A DNA stretch of 64,000 nt from Citrobacter freundii (GTDB taxonomy: Bacteria > Pseudomonadota > Gammaproteobacteria > Enterobacterales > Enterobacteriaceae), in the NCBI RefSeq assembly GCF_029717145.1, contig NZ_CP099222.1, positions 372,001-436,000 of the forward strand, read 5' to 3'. A program made the position numbers and the translations under genes. Below the pieces are notes generated by a model, which saw only the letters and a program-made list of their open reading frames with translations, was not told the DNA's origin and made no database searches. Shown in pieces: positions 48,701-58,263 of the stretch. Positions within the stretch are counted from its first letter, which is position 1; each line of letters opens with the position of its first letter.

Positions 48701-48902
48701 TTTGTTCGATAACCTGTGTGACCGTGTCCTGCACGGTTTGCGCATCCGCACCTGGGTAGGTTGCGGAAATCGCAACGGCAGGAGGGGCAATAGTAGGATA
48801 CTGCGCCACGGGCAGCTGCATGATTGCCAGCGCACCCGCCATCATCAAAATGATGGCCAGTACCCAGGCAAAGATAGGACGCCTAATAAAAAAGTTTGCC
48901 AT
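45789..48902 (-). CDS. acrF: RND multidrug efflux pump AcrF
   Basis: A 1037-residue inner-membrane proton/drug antiporter. TM1 and the N-terminal [16 protein letters not shown] are typical; the proton-relay Asp pair is in [16 protein letters not shown] (near 407-408) and the relay Lys in [10 protein letters not shown] (near 940). Two large periplasmic loops bind drugs. It works with AcrE and TolC. Twelve bases downstream of acrE. Confidence 0.95.
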   Translation of the reverse strand: MANFFIRRPIFAWVLAIILMMAGALAIMQLPVAQYPTIAPPAVAISATYPGADAQTVQDTVTQVIEQNMNGIDNLMYMSSTSDSAGSVTITLTFQSGTDPDIAQVQVQNKLQLATPLLPQEVQQQGIGVEKSSSSFLMVAGFVSDNPQTTQDDISDYVASNIKDSISRLNGVGDVQLFGAQYAMRIWLDANLLNKYQLTPVDVINQLKVQNDQIAAGQLGGTPALPNQQLNASIIAQTRLKDPQEFGKVTLRVNSDGSVVHLKDVARIELGGENYNVVARINGKPASGLGIKLATGANALDTANAIKAKLVELQPFFPQGMKVVYPYDTTPFVTISIHEVVKTLFEAIVLVFLVMYLFLQNIRATLIPTIAVPVVLLGTFAVLAAFGYSINTLTMFGMVLAIGLLVDDAIVVVENVERVMIEENLPPKEATEKSMSQIQGALVGIAMVLSAVFIPMAFFGGSTGAIYRQFSITIVSAMALSVLVALILTPALCATLLKPVSAEHHEKKSGFFGWFNAKFDHSVNHYTNSVSGIIRKTGRYLVVYLIIVVGMAVLFMRLPTSFLPEEDQGVFLTMIQLPAGATQERTQKVLDQVTHYYLNTEKANVESVFTVNGFSFSGQGQNSGMAFVSLKPWEERSGTENNVESIIARATRAFSQIRDGLVFPFNMPAIVELGTATGFDFELIDQGGLGHTALTQARNQLMGMVAQHPDLLVRVRPNGLEDTAQFKLDVDQEKAQALGVSLSDINETISAALGGYYVNDFIDRGRVKKVYVQADAKFRMLPEDINNLYVRSANGEMVPFSTFSSSQWVYGSPRLERYNGMPSMELLGEAAPGRSTGEAMAMMESLAEKLPTGIGHDWTGMSYQERLSGNQAPALYAISLIVVFLCLAALYESWSIPFSVMLVVPLGVVGALLAASLRGMNNDVYFQVGLLTTIGLSAKNAILIVEFAKDLMDKEGKGLIEATLEASRMRLRPILMTSLAFILGVMPLVISRGAGSGAQNAVGTGVMGGMLTATLLAIFFVPVFFVVVRRRFSRHND

Positions 48903-48913
48903 GTCCTGTTACC

Positions 48914-50071
48914 TTATTGCGCCGCAGTCGCTGCAGGGACATCGGTGGTGGCTTTAACCTGCACGCCAGGGCGCGCTTTCTGTAAACCACTTACGATGAC
49001 TTTGTCACCCGACTGTAAGCCTTCGCTAATCAGCCACTTGTCGCCAATAGCTTGCACGGCGACGACTGGGCGAGTTTCAGCCTGGCTCTTGTCGTTAACG
49101 ACCATCACGGTGGCATCGCCGCGCGGCGTACGCGTCACGCCCTGCTGTGGAACGAGGATGGCATTGGGTTGAACGCCTTCATCAACGCGTGCGCGCACAA
49201 ACATACCGGGTAGTAGAGTGTGCTGCGGGTTAGGGAATACGGCTCGGAGAGTGATTGACCCAGTGCTTTCATCAACCGTCACGTCAGAAAATTGCAACGT
49301 GCCTTTCAGCGGGTATGACTGGCCATTTTCCATCACCAGTTCGACGGTGCTGCTGGTGTTGTCTTTATGCAGACTGCCTTGTGCAATAGACTGTTTGAGG
49401 CGCATAAAGTCGTTACTGGACTGCGTCACATCGACGTAAATCGGATCGAGCTGTTGCACGGTAGCGAGCGCTGTAGCCTGACCATTAGTGACCAGCGCGC
49501 CCTCGGTGACGCTAGATTTACCGATGCGTCCGCTAATCGGTGATGTCACTTTGGTGTAGGCAAGGTTAATACGCGCGCTTTCGACAGCCGCTTTGGCGGC
49601 AATAACGGAGGCATCGGCCTGACGTGCGTCAGCAATGGCCTGATCGTATTCTTGCTGGCTGATATATTTTGTTCCGACCAGTGGAACATAGCGTTTTACC
49701 GTTAAGTGCGCGATTGCTGCCGCGGCTTCGCTTTTTGCCAGTTCACCTTTAGCGCTGTCATAGTCAGCCTGATAGGTCGCGGGATCGATCTGGTAAAGCG
49801 ACTGGCCAGCTTCAACATCACTGCCTTCGGTGAAATTCCGTTTAAGTACAATCCCGCTGACCTGAGGGCGTACTTCTGCAATGCGAAATGCGCTTGTACG
49901 CCCCGGTAATTCGGTCGTCACGGCTAAGGGGGCTGACTCAACAACATGGACTGTCACCTGTGGCTCGGTGGGATGTGCCTGTGTTTCTCCTTGATCGTTA
50001 CAGCCGGCGAGTAATGCAGCGGAGATGATGATGAATGAGGGCAGGAGCGAGAACCTGGCAGTTTTCGTCAT
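48914..50071 (-). CDS. acrE: Multidrug efflux periplasmic adaptor AcrE
   Basis: A 385-residue membrane-fusion lipoprotein. The signal peptide ends in the lipobox LAGC (Cys23). The lipoyl, alpha-hairpin and beta-barrel domains follow (for example VRPQVSGIVLKRNF). It joins AcrF to TolC. First gene of acrEF, divergent from acrS. Confidence 0.95.
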   Translation of the reverse strand: MTKTARFSLLPSFIIISAALLAGCNDQGETQAHPTEPQVTVHVVESAPLAVTTELPGRTSAFRIAEVRPQVSGIVLKRNFTEGSDVEAGQSLYQIDPATYQADYDSAKGELAKSEAAAAIAHLTVKRYVPLVGTKYISQQEYDQAIADARQADASVIAAKAAVESARINLAYTKVTSPISGRIGKSSVTEGALVTNGQATALATVQQLDPIYVDVTQSSNDFMRLKQSIAQGSLHKDNTSSTVELVMENGQSYPLKGTLQFSDVTVDESTGSITLRAVFPNPQHTLLPGMFVRARVDEGVQPNAILVPQQGVTRTPRGDATVMVVNDKSQAETRPVVAVQAIGDKWLISEGLQSGDKVIVSGLQKARPGVQVKATTDVPAATAAQ

Positions 50072-50484
50072 TTCTATTCCTTAAAGAACCGAAGGCTCGT
50101 TATTTACCGGAGTAATGGCAGGTGATAACGCGCACAAATAAAAAATAATAGTTAGCTATCCTACAAATAATTAGCTTGCGATGTAAGCAATACTTATTTT
50201 GCGGCGTAATCCACGGCACATAAAAACAAAAAAAGAAGAAACAACTGCCCTTTCATTAAGCGAAGATTAGTCATGTTATGACTTGCATTAACACATATAG
50301 AAATAGGTATTGCATTGGTGAATGTATTTTTTCATTTTATTCACATTGTTTATTTGTGCTGAGTGTATGTAATGAAATGTTTTAGAACTCGTCTAAATAA
50401 AGGCTAAGTGATACATTAATTCCGTACAGTAAATATTAGATAAGAAAGTTTATCATTCCCTACTCTGTCTCAGGCATTCGAACC
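50072..50484. promoter_or_regulatory. acrE-acrS divergent regulatory region
   Basis: 413 bases of A/T-rich DNA with no gene. TGCATT-N4-AATGTA (50311-50326) is an inverted repeat resembling the AcrR/AcrS operator type (TACATACATT ... AATGTATGTA), and GAGTGTATGTAATG (50361-50374) holds another half. Silencing by H-NS, known for acrEF in E. coli, would fit the A/T content. Confidence 0.5.
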
Positions 50485-51141
50485 ATGGCGAGAAAAACGA
50501 AAGCTGATGCCCTCAAAACGCGCCAGCACCTGATTGAAACGGCGATTGTACAGTTTGCGGCACGGGGTGTCGGCAATACAACGCTTAATGACATAGCGGA
50601 TGCCGCTAACGTGACGCGAGGTGCAATCTATTGGCATTTCGACAATAAGAGTCAACTGTTTAATGAGCTTTGGCTGCAGCAACCTCCCTTGCGCGATCTT
50701 ATTCAGGACCAACTCATCGGACGTTGGGGTGACAATCCGCTACAGAGGCTACGGGAGAAATTAGTCGTGGGTTTGCAATATATTGCAAAAATCCCCCGCC
50801 AGCAGGCATTAATGCAAATTTTATATCATAAATGTGAATTCCATAACGATATGATATCGGAACAGGATATTCGCGATAAAATAGGCCTTTGCCATCAAAG
50901 AATACGTGATTCATTACAGAAATGTATGGATGAAAATCTTATCGCCACCAGTCTGGATTTAGACGTTATCCTGATTATTTTACACGGAAGCTTTAGTGGG
51001 ATAATAAAAAACTGGTTAATGAATCCAGTCAGTTATGATCTTTATGAACAGGCGCCAGTATTAGTCGATAACGTATTAAAAATGCTAAGTCCCGATGGCT
51101 GTGTGATGCAATTTGTTGAGCGTGAAAATCAGGTAGGGTAG
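50485..51141 (+). CDS. acrS: TetR-family repressor AcrS (EnvR)
   Basis: A 218-residue regulator. The N-terminal HTH (MARKTKADALKTRQHLIETA; LNDIADAANVTRGAIYWHF at residues about 32-52) is very like AcrR. In E. coli AcrS represses acrAB and affects acrEF. Divergent from acrE. Confidence 0.94.
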   Translation: MARKTKADALKTRQHLIETAIVQFAARGVGNTTLNDIADAANVTRGAIYWHFDNKSQLFNELWLQQPPLRDLIQDQLIGRWGDNPLQRLREKLVVGLQYIAKIPRQQALMQILYHKCEFHNDMISEQDIRDKIGLCHQRIRDSLQKCMDENLIATSLDLDVILIILHGSFSGIIKNWLMNPVSYDLYEQAPVLVDNVLKMLSPDGCVMQFVERENQVG

Positions 51142-51203
51142 ATTCGGCTGATCGCAGTCAGCCGCCATGGCATGACGGCTGGAAACGCGCGTTAGCGGAT
51201 GGG

Positions 51204-51368
51204 TTATTCAAGGTCGATGCAGTTGACCAGCTTGAGGGGATTCACCGAGTTCATATTCCGGCACTTATCATGCTCTGTTGTCATTAACTCAATCCACTGT
51301 ATGAGTAGGGCATCAAAAAGAAAAACAAAGACAGCAAAAACAACCAGCCACCAATACTTGCGAATCAT
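51204..51368 (-). CDS. yhdU: Small membrane protein YhdU
   Basis: A 54-residue protein with one N-terminal transmembrane helix (YWWLVVFAVFVFLFDALL) and a short tail with two Cys residues. It matches YhdU, function unknown. The start at MIRKYWW was chosen for its AGGA ribosome site; an upstream ATG adds nine residues. It lies downstream of yhdJ. Confidence 0.85.
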   Translation of the reverse strand: MIRKYWWLVVFAVFVFLFDALLIQWIELMTTEHDKCRNMNSVNPLKLVNCIDLE

Positions 51369-51450
51369 TACCAAATCCTGTGTATTCATACCCAAGCGTG
51401 CAGGGAATATACACGAAATCTCTATGCTGAAAAGCAGACTTACAATGCTT

Positions 51451-52335
51451 TTACTTTGTTGAAATTACGTTGTTCTTTTCAGCTAATCGGCTCTTTTTAG
51501 ACAGGTTTTTTGTCTTTCGCTTTTTGACCTTTGCAAGGTCATTTTCTGAAAAGTGGGAGCTAATGCTCAGTCTTCTAAGCCCCATTTTTACGTATTCATC
51601 ATTGACTTCGATACCGATAAATCTGCGATTCAACGCCACTGCCGTCGCGCCCGTGGTGAAGCTTCCTGCGAACGGATCTAACACAATCTCACCCGGGTTG
51701 GAGGACGCGAGAATAATGCGTTCTAACAGCGCCTGAGGTTTTTGGGTCGGGTGGTTTTCGTACTCATCCATCAGATAGCGTACGCGGGGAAAATCCCAGA
51801 CGTTACCGGGCACCTTTTTATGATTGTACGGCTGAGGTGGGTTCTTTCGGTAATCGATTAGCGCGCGCTTGGCGCCCGTTTTAGCCTCAACCAGAACGTC
51901 ATCACGATTAAAGGTATAGCTTTTCGAGTCTTTGACCATCATCAAGATAGGCTCATACATTGAGCCAAAGAAGTTTTTGGCCTGGACTCCCGAGCTATCA
52001 TAGGACCACACGATGCGGCTTTTGATGGTGAAAAGCTGGCGACATTTGAGGTCGATATACGGCATGTTCTCCGTACTGTTCATGATGTACATGGTACCCT
52101 GCGGCGTGAGTATTCGATGGCATTCATCAATACACTCAAACAACCATGCCAGAAAGGTCTCTTCGTCCCAGGATTCTACGAGCCCGTCAAAATCTTTGCC
52201 GATGTTATAAGGTGGGTCAGCAAAAATGAGGTCGACGCTTGTAGACGGCAGTTTTTTCAGTTCGGTCAGCGCATCACCGTGGATTATCTTTTTCGATTCA
52301 TCGCCAAAATAGACGGGTTCACATCCTGCGTTCAT
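51451..52335 (-). CDS. yhdJ: Orphan adenine DNA methyltransferase YhdJ
   Basis: A 294-residue SAM-dependent N6-adenine methylase. Motif IV DPPY (FADPPYNIG, residue about 40) precedes the SAM motif DPFAGSFTTG (residue about 220), the beta-class order. E. coli YhdJ methylates ATGCAT and has no partner endonuclease; none is here. The start at 52335 has AAGGAGG and gives the family length; a longer frame runs into the fis terminator. Confidence 0.95.
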   Translation of the reverse strand: MNAGCEPVYFGDESKKIIHGDALTELKKLPSTSVDLIFADPPYNIGKDFDGLVESWDEETFLAWLFECIDECHRILTPQGTMYIMNSTENMPYIDLKCRQLFTIKSRIVWSYDSSGVQAKNFFGSMYEPILMMVKDSKSYTFNRDDVLVEAKTGAKRALIDYRKNPPQPYNHKKVPGNVWDFPRVRYLMDEYENHPTQKPQALLERIILASSNPGEIVLDPFAGSFTTGATAVALNRRFIGIEVNDEYVKMGLRRLSISSHFSENDLAKVKKRKTKNLSKKSRLAEKNNVISTK

Positions 52336-52361
52336 CGTCAAAGCCTCCTTATGATGCTTAT

Positions 52362-52398
52362 AAAAAAGGCGCTTCCCCATGCCGAGTAGCGCCTTTTA
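52362..52398 (-). terminator. dusB-fis operon terminator
   Basis: AAAAGGCGCT pairs with AGCGCCTTTT across a 14-base loop. It lies between fis and yhdJ and separates them. Confidence 0.85.
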
Positions 52399-52422
52399 AA
52401 ACAAACAGTTAACTGATTAGTA

Positions 52423-52719
52423 TCAGTTCATGCCGTATTTTTTCAGTTTTTTACGCAGCGTACCACGGTTGATGCCCATCATCAGGGCAGCACGGGTCTG
52501 GTTACCGCGGGTGTATTGCATCACCATGTCCAACAGGGGCTGTTCTACTTCAGCCAGTACCAGCTCATAGAGATCATTAACATCCTGACCATTCAGTTGA
52601 GCAAAATAGTTCTTCAGTGCCTGTTTAACCGAGTCACGCAGGGGTTTTTGAGTTACCTGATCCTGAGAGTTAACGGTAGAAACGGTCAGTACGTCAGAAT
52701 TTACGCGTTGTTCGAACAT
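52423..52719 (-). CDS. fis: Nucleoid protein Fis
   Basis: A 98-residue dimeric DNA-bending protein that activates rRNA promoters and aids site-specific inversion. The C-terminal helix-turn-helix is [23 protein letters not shown]. The sequence looks unchanged from E. coli. It is cotranscribed with dusB, 25 bases upstream. Confidence 0.99.
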
Positions 52720-52744
52720 AGTTCTGTCAGCTCTTTATTTCTGT

Positions 52745-53710
52745 TTACGCAAAATTTTCGAAGTATGCCTCCAACGCCGCCAGCTGTTCGCTGGAATCTT
52801 CAATGGCGTTGAATGTGCGCCGAAACTGGTCATTTGGAGCGTGTTCCTGGAGATACCAGGATACGTGTTTACGCGCAATTCGGTACCCTTTTGCCTGACC
52901 ATAAAAGTCGTGCAGTTCCCGAACGTGCGCACAAAGCAAGCGCTTCACCTCTGCCAGAGGCAGGGGGGGTAGCAGCTCCCCAGTGTCCAGATAATGCTGG
53001 ATTTCCCGAAAGATCCAGGGTCTTCCCTGAGCTGCACGGCCTATCATCAGGGCATCAGCCCCCGTATAGTCGAACACAGCTCTGGCTTTATGCGGGTCAG
53101 TAATGTCGCCATTCGCGATAATCGGAATGGAAACTTTCTGCTTAACTGCCCGAATACTGTCGTACTCAGCATCTCCATTGAACAAACAGGCGCGGGTGCG
53201 TCCATGAATGGTCAGAGCCTGAATGCCACAGTCTTCAGCCAGTTGGGCAATCTCTACGCAGTTACGGTGTTCCGGAGCCCAGCCGGTGCGAATCTTGAGA
53301 GTGACAGGAACGTCCACTGCATTGACGACCTCGGTTAGTATCGATTTCACTAAATCCGGGTACTGCAAGAGGGCTGAACCTGCAAGCTTGCGATTCACTT
53401 TTTTAGCCGGACACCCCATATTGATATCAATAATTTGGGCGCCGCTTTCCACGTTAATACGTGCGGCATCGGCCATTTCAACAGGGTCGCTACCGGCAAT
53501 TTGCACCGTGCGAATTCCTGGTTCATCAACGTGCACCATCCGTAAACGAGACTTATCACTTTCCCAAACCTGCGGGTTAGAAGACATCATCTCGGATACC
53601 GTCAATCCTGCTCCCATCTCGTAGCACAGCGTCCTGAATGGTCTGTCAGTGATGCCAGCCATAGGTGCTGCGATCAGGCGATTTCTGAGCTGATATTGTC
53701 CGATACGCAT
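52745..53710 (-). CDS. dusB: tRNA-dihydrouridine synthase B
   Basis: A 321-residue FMN enzyme that reduces U17 in tRNA. The catalytic Cys is in [13 protein letters not shown] (near residue 100); the TIM barrel contains ALTIHGRTR and ANGDI. First gene of the dusB-fis operon. Confidence 0.97.
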   Translation of the reverse strand: MRIGQYQLRNRLIAAPMAGITDRPFRTLCYEMGAGLTVSEMMSSNPQVWESDKSRLRMVHVDEPGIRTVQIAGSDPVEMADAARINVESGAQIIDINMGCPAKKVNRKLAGSALLQYPDLVKSILTEVVNAVDVPVTLKIRTGWAPEHRNCVEIAQLAEDCGIQALTIHGRTRACLFNGDAEYDSIRAVKQKVSIPIIANGDITDPHKARAVFDYTGADALMIGRAAQGRPWIFREIQHYLDTGELLPPLPLAEVKRLLCAHVRELHDFYGQAKGYRIARKHVSWYLQEHAPNDQFRRTFNAIEDSSEQLAALEAYFENFA

Positions 53711-53749
53711 GAGTTAAGAAATGACCATACTGTGACTGCAAGGCGGCGT

Positions 53750-53778
53750 ATATTACGCATTTTTTGCACGAGATGAAA
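53750..53778 (-). promoter_or_regulatory. dusB-fis promoter
   Basis: On the minus strand TTTCAT (53778-53773), 17 bases, TAATAT (53755-53750), then ACGCCGCC, a G/C discriminator that fits stringent and growth-phase control. The 3' sequence is like the known fis promoter of E. coli. Upstream TTGACCAAAGTTTGGCC resembles a Fis/CRP control region. Confidence 0.85.
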
Positions 53779-53950
53779 GGCCAAACTTTGACCAATCCAC
53801 TGAGGTGGATCAATGAATTGCCGTAAATGTGAACGGATGAAAATAATTAATTATATAAATCATTGGATTATAAAAATGTGTCTGTTTTATATACGCATAT
53901 AATTTTGCGTAACTTCTCATTTTTTCTTCATCGCCTGGAGATACTGGCAA

Positions 53951-53981
53951 GATAATCTGCTGAATTAATCAGCAAATTATC
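53951..53981. other. Large imperfect palindrome downstream of the first carbonic anhydrase
   Basis: GATAATCTGCTGA and TCAGCAAATTATC pair over 12 of 13 positions with a five-base loop (ATTAA). No T run follows, so it is a poor intrinsic terminator. It lies in the A/T-rich gap 53779-54008, where I see no gene. Confidence 0.6.
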
Positions 53982-54008
53982 GGGACATTGTGTGATCGTC
54001 ACCTCATT

Positions 54009-54788
54009 TTAGTACAGGATCTCGGTGTTGCCTGATTGGCTGTCCTCAACCTCGCGACCATTCAGTGGTTGCAGTGGACGGTTGTTCATATGTCCTACGA
54101 TGTACCTGAAATTTTCAAGCTGTTCGGTTGAGAGGGACATTGGCGTTTTCAGGACAATCCAGATAACGTTTTCACTACATGGCGGAATCGTCAATGAGCC
54201 ACTGTAGCGCCAGTAGGCTTTATTGTCGGGCAAAAGTTGGTTGATGTTGACCGGTGAGAAGATGGGCATGTTGCTACCTTCCATGGTTGGAAAGGATTCC
54301 CACAGGTTTTGAATGGCTTGATTCGGTTCGTCAACATCAAACATGACAGCCACAATAACGGTGTCACCTTGCTGATTTTTGTGGAGCAGTTGGAGCTCCA
54401 TCGCGTAGTTTTTCCCCTCGATGGTGTGTTCACTCGGTGCGTGAAAATCCAATTGCTTTAAATAGTAAAGCTGATTGTCAATGTTGAGGGTATCAGGGGT
54501 ATAGCTGTTCATCGTCGCCTGAAGCGTATGATTGATGCTCTGGAACCTTACTGGGCTATCGGTGTACTGCATGGTGAGTATAGGGAGCCCAAGTTTGCTG
54601 GTATCGCTGGGCTGAATATTGATAGGGGATTGATTTACCCCGGTCTGGCAACTTTTATACTCGTTGTTGATTTCCCCCCAATGTTCAGGGGAGGTATCTC
54701 CGATGCTATATCCCCATGACGATGCCTGCACTGAAAAGGACATGATGCATGCCAGCAGCAGCGTTGTTCTAACACGGATTAGATACAT
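54009..54788 (-). CDS. Alpha carbonic anhydrase homologue lacking zinc ligands
   Basis: A 259-residue secreted protein of the alpha carbonic anhydrase fold (SPEHWGEI, NQSPINI, SGSLTIPPC). Signal peptide at 1-22 (TTLLLACIMSFSVQAS). Two of the three zinc-binding His are lost: KQLDFHAPSE replaces the first His of the FHFH motif by Asp, and MELQLLHK replaces the third by Gln. The middle His and the Glu of SEHT remain. Enzymatic activity is therefore doubtful. The start at 54788 is preceded by GGGTGA; a longer frame is unlikely. Confidence 0.85.
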   Translation of the reverse strand: MYLIRVRTTLLLACIMSFSVQASSWGYSIGDTSPEHWGEINNEYKSCQTGVNQSPINIQPSDTSKLGLPILTMQYTDSPVRFQSINHTLQATMNSYTPDTLNIDNQLYYLKQLDFHAPSEHTIEGKNYAMELQLLHKNQQGDTVIVAVMFDVDEPNQAIQNLWESFPTMEGSNMPIFSPVNINQLLPDNKAYWRYSGSLTIPPCSENVIWIVLKTPMSLSTEQLENFRYIVGHMNNRPLQPLNGREVEDSQSGNTEILY

Positions 54789-54924
54789 ATATTCACCCGG
54801 TAAATGTCTGTGTTTAAAAACAAATAAAATCAAATGACTATGTTGAGTATTTTAGCGTTGGGGTGGGGGATTATTGGCTGGTGTATTGTCTGAAAATGGC
54901 GCAGCCAGAGAACTACGCCGTAAA

Positions 54925-55033
54925 GATTTTTTTTGACCGGTAATGCGGCACCACTCTTCTTTTTCGAGCACCAGATCGAGTGTAAAGAGATCGGCGTAGT
55001 CTTCGCAGACGCCTTCTGAACTGGTTCTGAGGA
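54925..55033 (-). pseudogene. Fragment of the prmA 3' end
   Basis: Bases 54941-55012 match the 3' end of prmA (55930-56001) at 67 of 72 positions without gaps. The minus-strand reading [19 protein letters not shown], then WCRITG, parallels the PrmA C-terminus. The PrmA stop codon is not kept; the frame runs on into the gap. The rest of prmA is absent. The fragment abuts the 3' end of the downstream carbonic anhydrase gene. Confidence 0.88.
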
Positions 55034-55774
55034 TTACTCCACGATCACGCGGCCATTGAGTGGTTGTTTTGGCCGGTTGTTGTTGTGATGCATAGTCTGA
55101 GTGAATTTTTTAAGCTGTACTTCTGAAAGCGTCATCGGGTGTTTCAGGATAATCCAGGTTACGCCTTCGGTGCAGGGAGGGGTTGTCAGAGAACCGCTAA
55201 AGCGCCAGTAAGTCTTATCGATGGGCAGCAGTGCATTAAGATCCATCTGCGAGGTTACTCTGACGTCCTGCTCAGCTTGTTCGGGCATTGTTGCCCACAG
55301 TTTATTTAGCTCTGCGTTTTCTGCCCCGATATCAAACATGACTGCGACGACGGCAACATCACCTTTTGCATCTTTGTGCACCAGATGTGCCTCCATGGCG
55401 TAATGTTTGCCATGAACGGTATTTTCGCTGGGGGCGTGAAAATGGAACTGTTGGAGGATGAATGGTATTCCATCAATGGTAACGCTATCTTTGGTCGAGG
55501 CCTTTAGACCCGCCTGAATGGTATGGCCATTGTTGATGAGCGTGGCCGGTCCATCGGTATAGTGAATGGTAAGCGGTGGGAGATGAGCTGTAAGCGTTGT
55601 GTCAATGTTGATGGGGGATTGGTTCATTCCGGCCTGGCAAGTTTTGTACTCCTCGCTGAGCGCGCCCCAGTGTTCAGGAGAGCCTTCTCCTTCATAGCTC
55701 CAGTGAGATGCAAAAACCGTTGCGGGCATGATGCTTAGCGCCAACAGCGCCGCCTTACCAAAAGTTGTTTTCAT
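55034..55774 (-). CDS. cah: Periplasmic alpha carbonic anhydrase
   Basis: A 246-residue zinc enzyme interconverting CO2 and bicarbonate in the periplasm. Signal peptide at 1-22 ([13 protein letters not shown]). All three zinc His are present: QFHFHAPSE and the first His of EAHLVHK. The proton-shuttle His (NNGHTIQ), gate Thr (SGSLTTPPC) and the Cys pair for a disulfide are also there. About half of the residues match the neighbouring homologue. Confidence 0.93.
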   Translation of the reverse strand: MKTTFGKAALLALSIMPATVFASHWSYEGEGSPEHWGALSEEYKTCQAGMNQSPINIDTTLTAHLPPLTIHYTDGPATLINNGHTIQAGLKASTKDSVTIDGIPFILQQFHFHAPSENTVHGKHYAMEAHLVHKDAKGDVAVVAVMFDIGAENAELNKLWATMPEQAEQDVRVTSQMDLNALLPIDKTYWRFSGSLTTPPCTEGVTWIILKHPMTLSEVQLKKFTQTMHHNNNRPKQPLNGRVIVE

Positions 55775-55882
55775 ACAATTCGTCCAGTGAATGGTTAGTA
55801 TTTATTTGTTTTTAACTTCAATGAGTTAAACAAATATTCTAGCGCAGGGACGTTGTGCGGGATGTACAAAAAACGGGAAAGA

Positions 55883-55904
55883 CGTGGCCTGCGAAGAGGC
55901 CACG
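55883..55904 (-). terminator. prmA terminator
   Basis: CGTGGCCT pairs with AGGCCACG across a six-base loop; on the minus strand TCTTTCCCGTTTTTTG follows. It is absent after the prmA fragment at 54925. Confidence 0.82.
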
Positions 55905-55912
55905 AGGGGAGT

Positions 55913-56794
55913 TTATTTTTTCCTGCCAGTAATGCGGCACCACTCTTCTTTCTCGATCACCGGATCGAGCGTAAAGAGATCGGCGTAGGCTTCGCAGACG
56001 CTGTCCGCCTGGCTGGCAAGAATACCGGAAAGGCCCAGTAAGCCGCCCTCAACTGGCAACACGCTGATTAACGGTGCCAGTTCACGCAATGGGCCAGCAA
56101 GGATGTTGGCAACCACCACGTCGGCTTTCATGGCTTCTGGCTGATCCTGTGGCAGGTACAGTTCCAGGCGGTCAGAAACGCCATTACGCTGTGCATTATC
56201 GCGGCTTGCCTGAATGGCTTGCGGATCGATGTCTACACCAATGGCTTTGGCTGCACCTAATTTGAGTGCTGCAATAGCCAGAATGCCGGAACCGCAACCA
56301 AAGTCGATCACCGTCTTTCCGTTCAGATCGAGGCCATCCAGCCATTGCAGACACAAAGAGGTGGTTGGGTGAGTGCCGGTACCAAACGCCAGACCTGGGT
56401 CCAGCATCACGTTGACGGCGTTCTCATCCGGCACATCGCGCCAGCTTGGGCAAATCCACAGACGTTCGCCAAAGCGCATTGGGTGGAAGTTATCCATCCA
56501 TTCACGCTCCCAGTCTTTATCTTCAAGCTGTTCAATTTTATGCACAAACCCCGCACCGAGCAGCGGATGCTGTTCCAGAAGGGCAACCACTTCTTTCATG
56601 TCGGTTTCTGCATCGAACAGACCCGTTACATCGGTGTCACCCCAAAGACGGGTTTCGCCCGGCAGTGGTTCAAACACCGGCGTATCATGCGTGTCCTGGA
56701 AGGTGATAGAAACGGCACCCGCTTCCATCAGCGCATCGCTCAACTCTTCTGCATTAGCACCGGTGGTGTTCAGTTTCAGTTGGATCCATGGCAT
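55913..56794 (-). CDS. prmA: Ribosomal protein L11 methyltransferase PrmA
   Basis: A 293-residue SAM enzyme that trimethylates L11. The N-terminal substrate domain (1-55) is linked to the Rossmann domain ([28 protein letters not shown]). The full length and TAA stop are intact. It lies 11 bases after panF. Confidence 0.97.
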   Translation of the reverse strand: MPWIQLKLNTTGANAEELSDALMEAGAVSITFQDTHDTPVFEPLPGETRLWGDTDVTGLFDAETDMKEVVALLEQHPLLGAGFVHKIEQLEDKDWEREWMDNFHPMRFGERLWICPSWRDVPDENAVNVMLDPGLAFGTGTHPTTSLCLQWLDGLDLNGKTVIDFGCGSGILAIAALKLGAAKAIGVDIDPQAIQASRDNAQRNGVSDRLELYLPQDQPEAMKADVVVANILAGPLRELAPLISVLPVEGGLLGLSGILASQADSVCEAYADLFTLDPVIEKEEWCRITGRKK

Positions 56795-56805
56795 GGCAAA
56801 ACTCT

Positions 56806-58263
56806 TTATTTATCAGTAGTCAATATGGCGGCTTGCGGGGCGGCAGAACCAAAACGGTTTCCGACCAGGAAAGCCAGCAAACTTAGCAGCAACGAGGGCA
56901 CAATTGGATGGAAGCCCAGGTACTGAATGTTAAAGGTAGCGAGTATGGCATACAGCACACCGCCGACAATCATGGCGCTCAGTGCGCCCGCTGCGTTCGC
57001 TCGCTCCCAGTACAGGCCCAGCACCAGCGGCCACAGGAATACCGCTTCCAGCCCGCCAAACGCCAGCAGGTTGAGCCAGATGATCATCTCTGGTGGTTTC
57101 CACGCGGCCAGCAACAACAACGCCCCCAATAACAGGGTGATCACCGCCGACATGCGCTTCAGGCGGGTTTCATTTTTCAGCTGTTCCGGGCGCAGATTCA
57201 GGTAGAGATCTTTAATGATCGTAGCGGAACTTTGCAGCAATTGGGCGTTGATCGTCGACATGATCGCCGCCATCGGTGCGGCAAGGAAGATCCCCGCGGC
57301 AATCGGTGGCAGGACTTTTACCATCAAGGTGGGGATAACCAGATCAGGTACTGTCAGGTCAGGGAGCACCGCGCGTCCTAATGCACCCGCCAGGTGCATA
57401 CCAAACATCAGGATTGCCACCACAATCGTGCCGATAATCATCCCACGATGGACCGCTTTACTGTCCTTATAAGAGATACAGCGCACGGCGGTATGCGGCA
57501 GGCCAATCACGCCAAAGCACACCAGAACCCAGAACGAAGTCATAAAGGTTGGGGACAGAATGTCATCAGCGCCTTGTGGGGTCACCAATTTCGGATCGAT
57601 CGTTTGCAGCGTCTCCACCGCGTTGCTGAGGCCGCCCGCTGCGTGGACCACACCCACAAGCAGAACAATGGTCCCAACTAGCATCACCATACCCTGCATG
57701 GTGTCATTGAGCACGCTGGCACGAAATCCGCCGAATGCGGTGTATAACGCAATACTGATACCAAAGATCAGCAGACCTGTTTCGTATGGAATACCCGCCG
57801 CGGTTTCCAGCAAACGTGCGCCGCCGATGAATTGCACTGTCATCGCGCCAACGAAAGCTACCAACAGGCTGAGGCTCGCCAGCCAGACCAGCAAACGGCT
57901 CTGATAGCGGGCAAACAGCATATCGTTAAGGGTGACGGCGTTGTAGCGTCGCGCCAGAATCGCAAATTTCTTGCCAAGAATACCCAGCGACAACCAGACG
58001 GCCGGCAGTTGTATCATCGCCAACAGCACCCATCCCAGCCCGTATTTATACGCGGCCCCCGGGCCACCAATAAACGAGCTTGCGCTGATATATGTTGCGG
58101 TCAGCGTCATGGCTAAAACGACCCCGCCCATTGAGCGGCTGCCGAGGAAATACTCATTCAGGAACGTGCCGGTTGTTCTCTTTCTCATCGCGTACACAGA
58201 GAGACCAAACACCACCACCAGATAGGCGACAAGCGGCAAAATCACTTCAAGCTGCATCGTCAT
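56806..58263 (-). CDS. panF: Sodium/pantothenate symporter PanF
   Basis: A 485-residue inner-membrane symporter of the sodium:solute family with about 13 TM segments. Conserved segments: [19 protein letters not shown] and [21 protein letters not shown]. It imports pantothenate for coenzyme A. It overlaps yhdT by 17 bases. Confidence 0.96.
   Translation of the reverse strand: MTMQLEVILPLVAYLVVVFGLSVYAMRKRTTGTFLNEYFLGSRSMGGVVLAMTLTATYISASSFIGGPGAAYKYGLGWVLLAMIQLPAVWLSLGILGKKFAILARRYNAVTLNDMLFARYQSRLLVWLASLSLLVAFVGAMTVQFIGGARLLETAAGIPYETGLLIFGISIALYTAFGGFRASVLNDTMQGMVMLVGTIVLLVGVVHAAGGLSNAVETLQTIDPKLVTPQGADDILSPTFMTSFWVLVCFGVIGLPHTAVRCISYKDSKAVHRGMIIGTIVVAILMFGMHLAGALGRAVLPDLTVPDLVIPTLMVKVLPPIAAGIFLAAPMAAIMSTINAQLLQSSATIIKDLYLNLRPEQLKNETRLKRMSAVITLLLGALLLLAAWKPPEMIIWLNLLAFGGLEAVFLWPLVLGLYWERANAAGALSAMIVGGVLYAILATFNIQYLGFHPIVPSLLLSLLAFLVGNRFGSAAPQAAILTTDK

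Noticed and set aside
51146-51163. Stem GGCTGA/TCAGCC after acrS
   Set aside because: Six base pairs with no T run; too weak to call a terminator.
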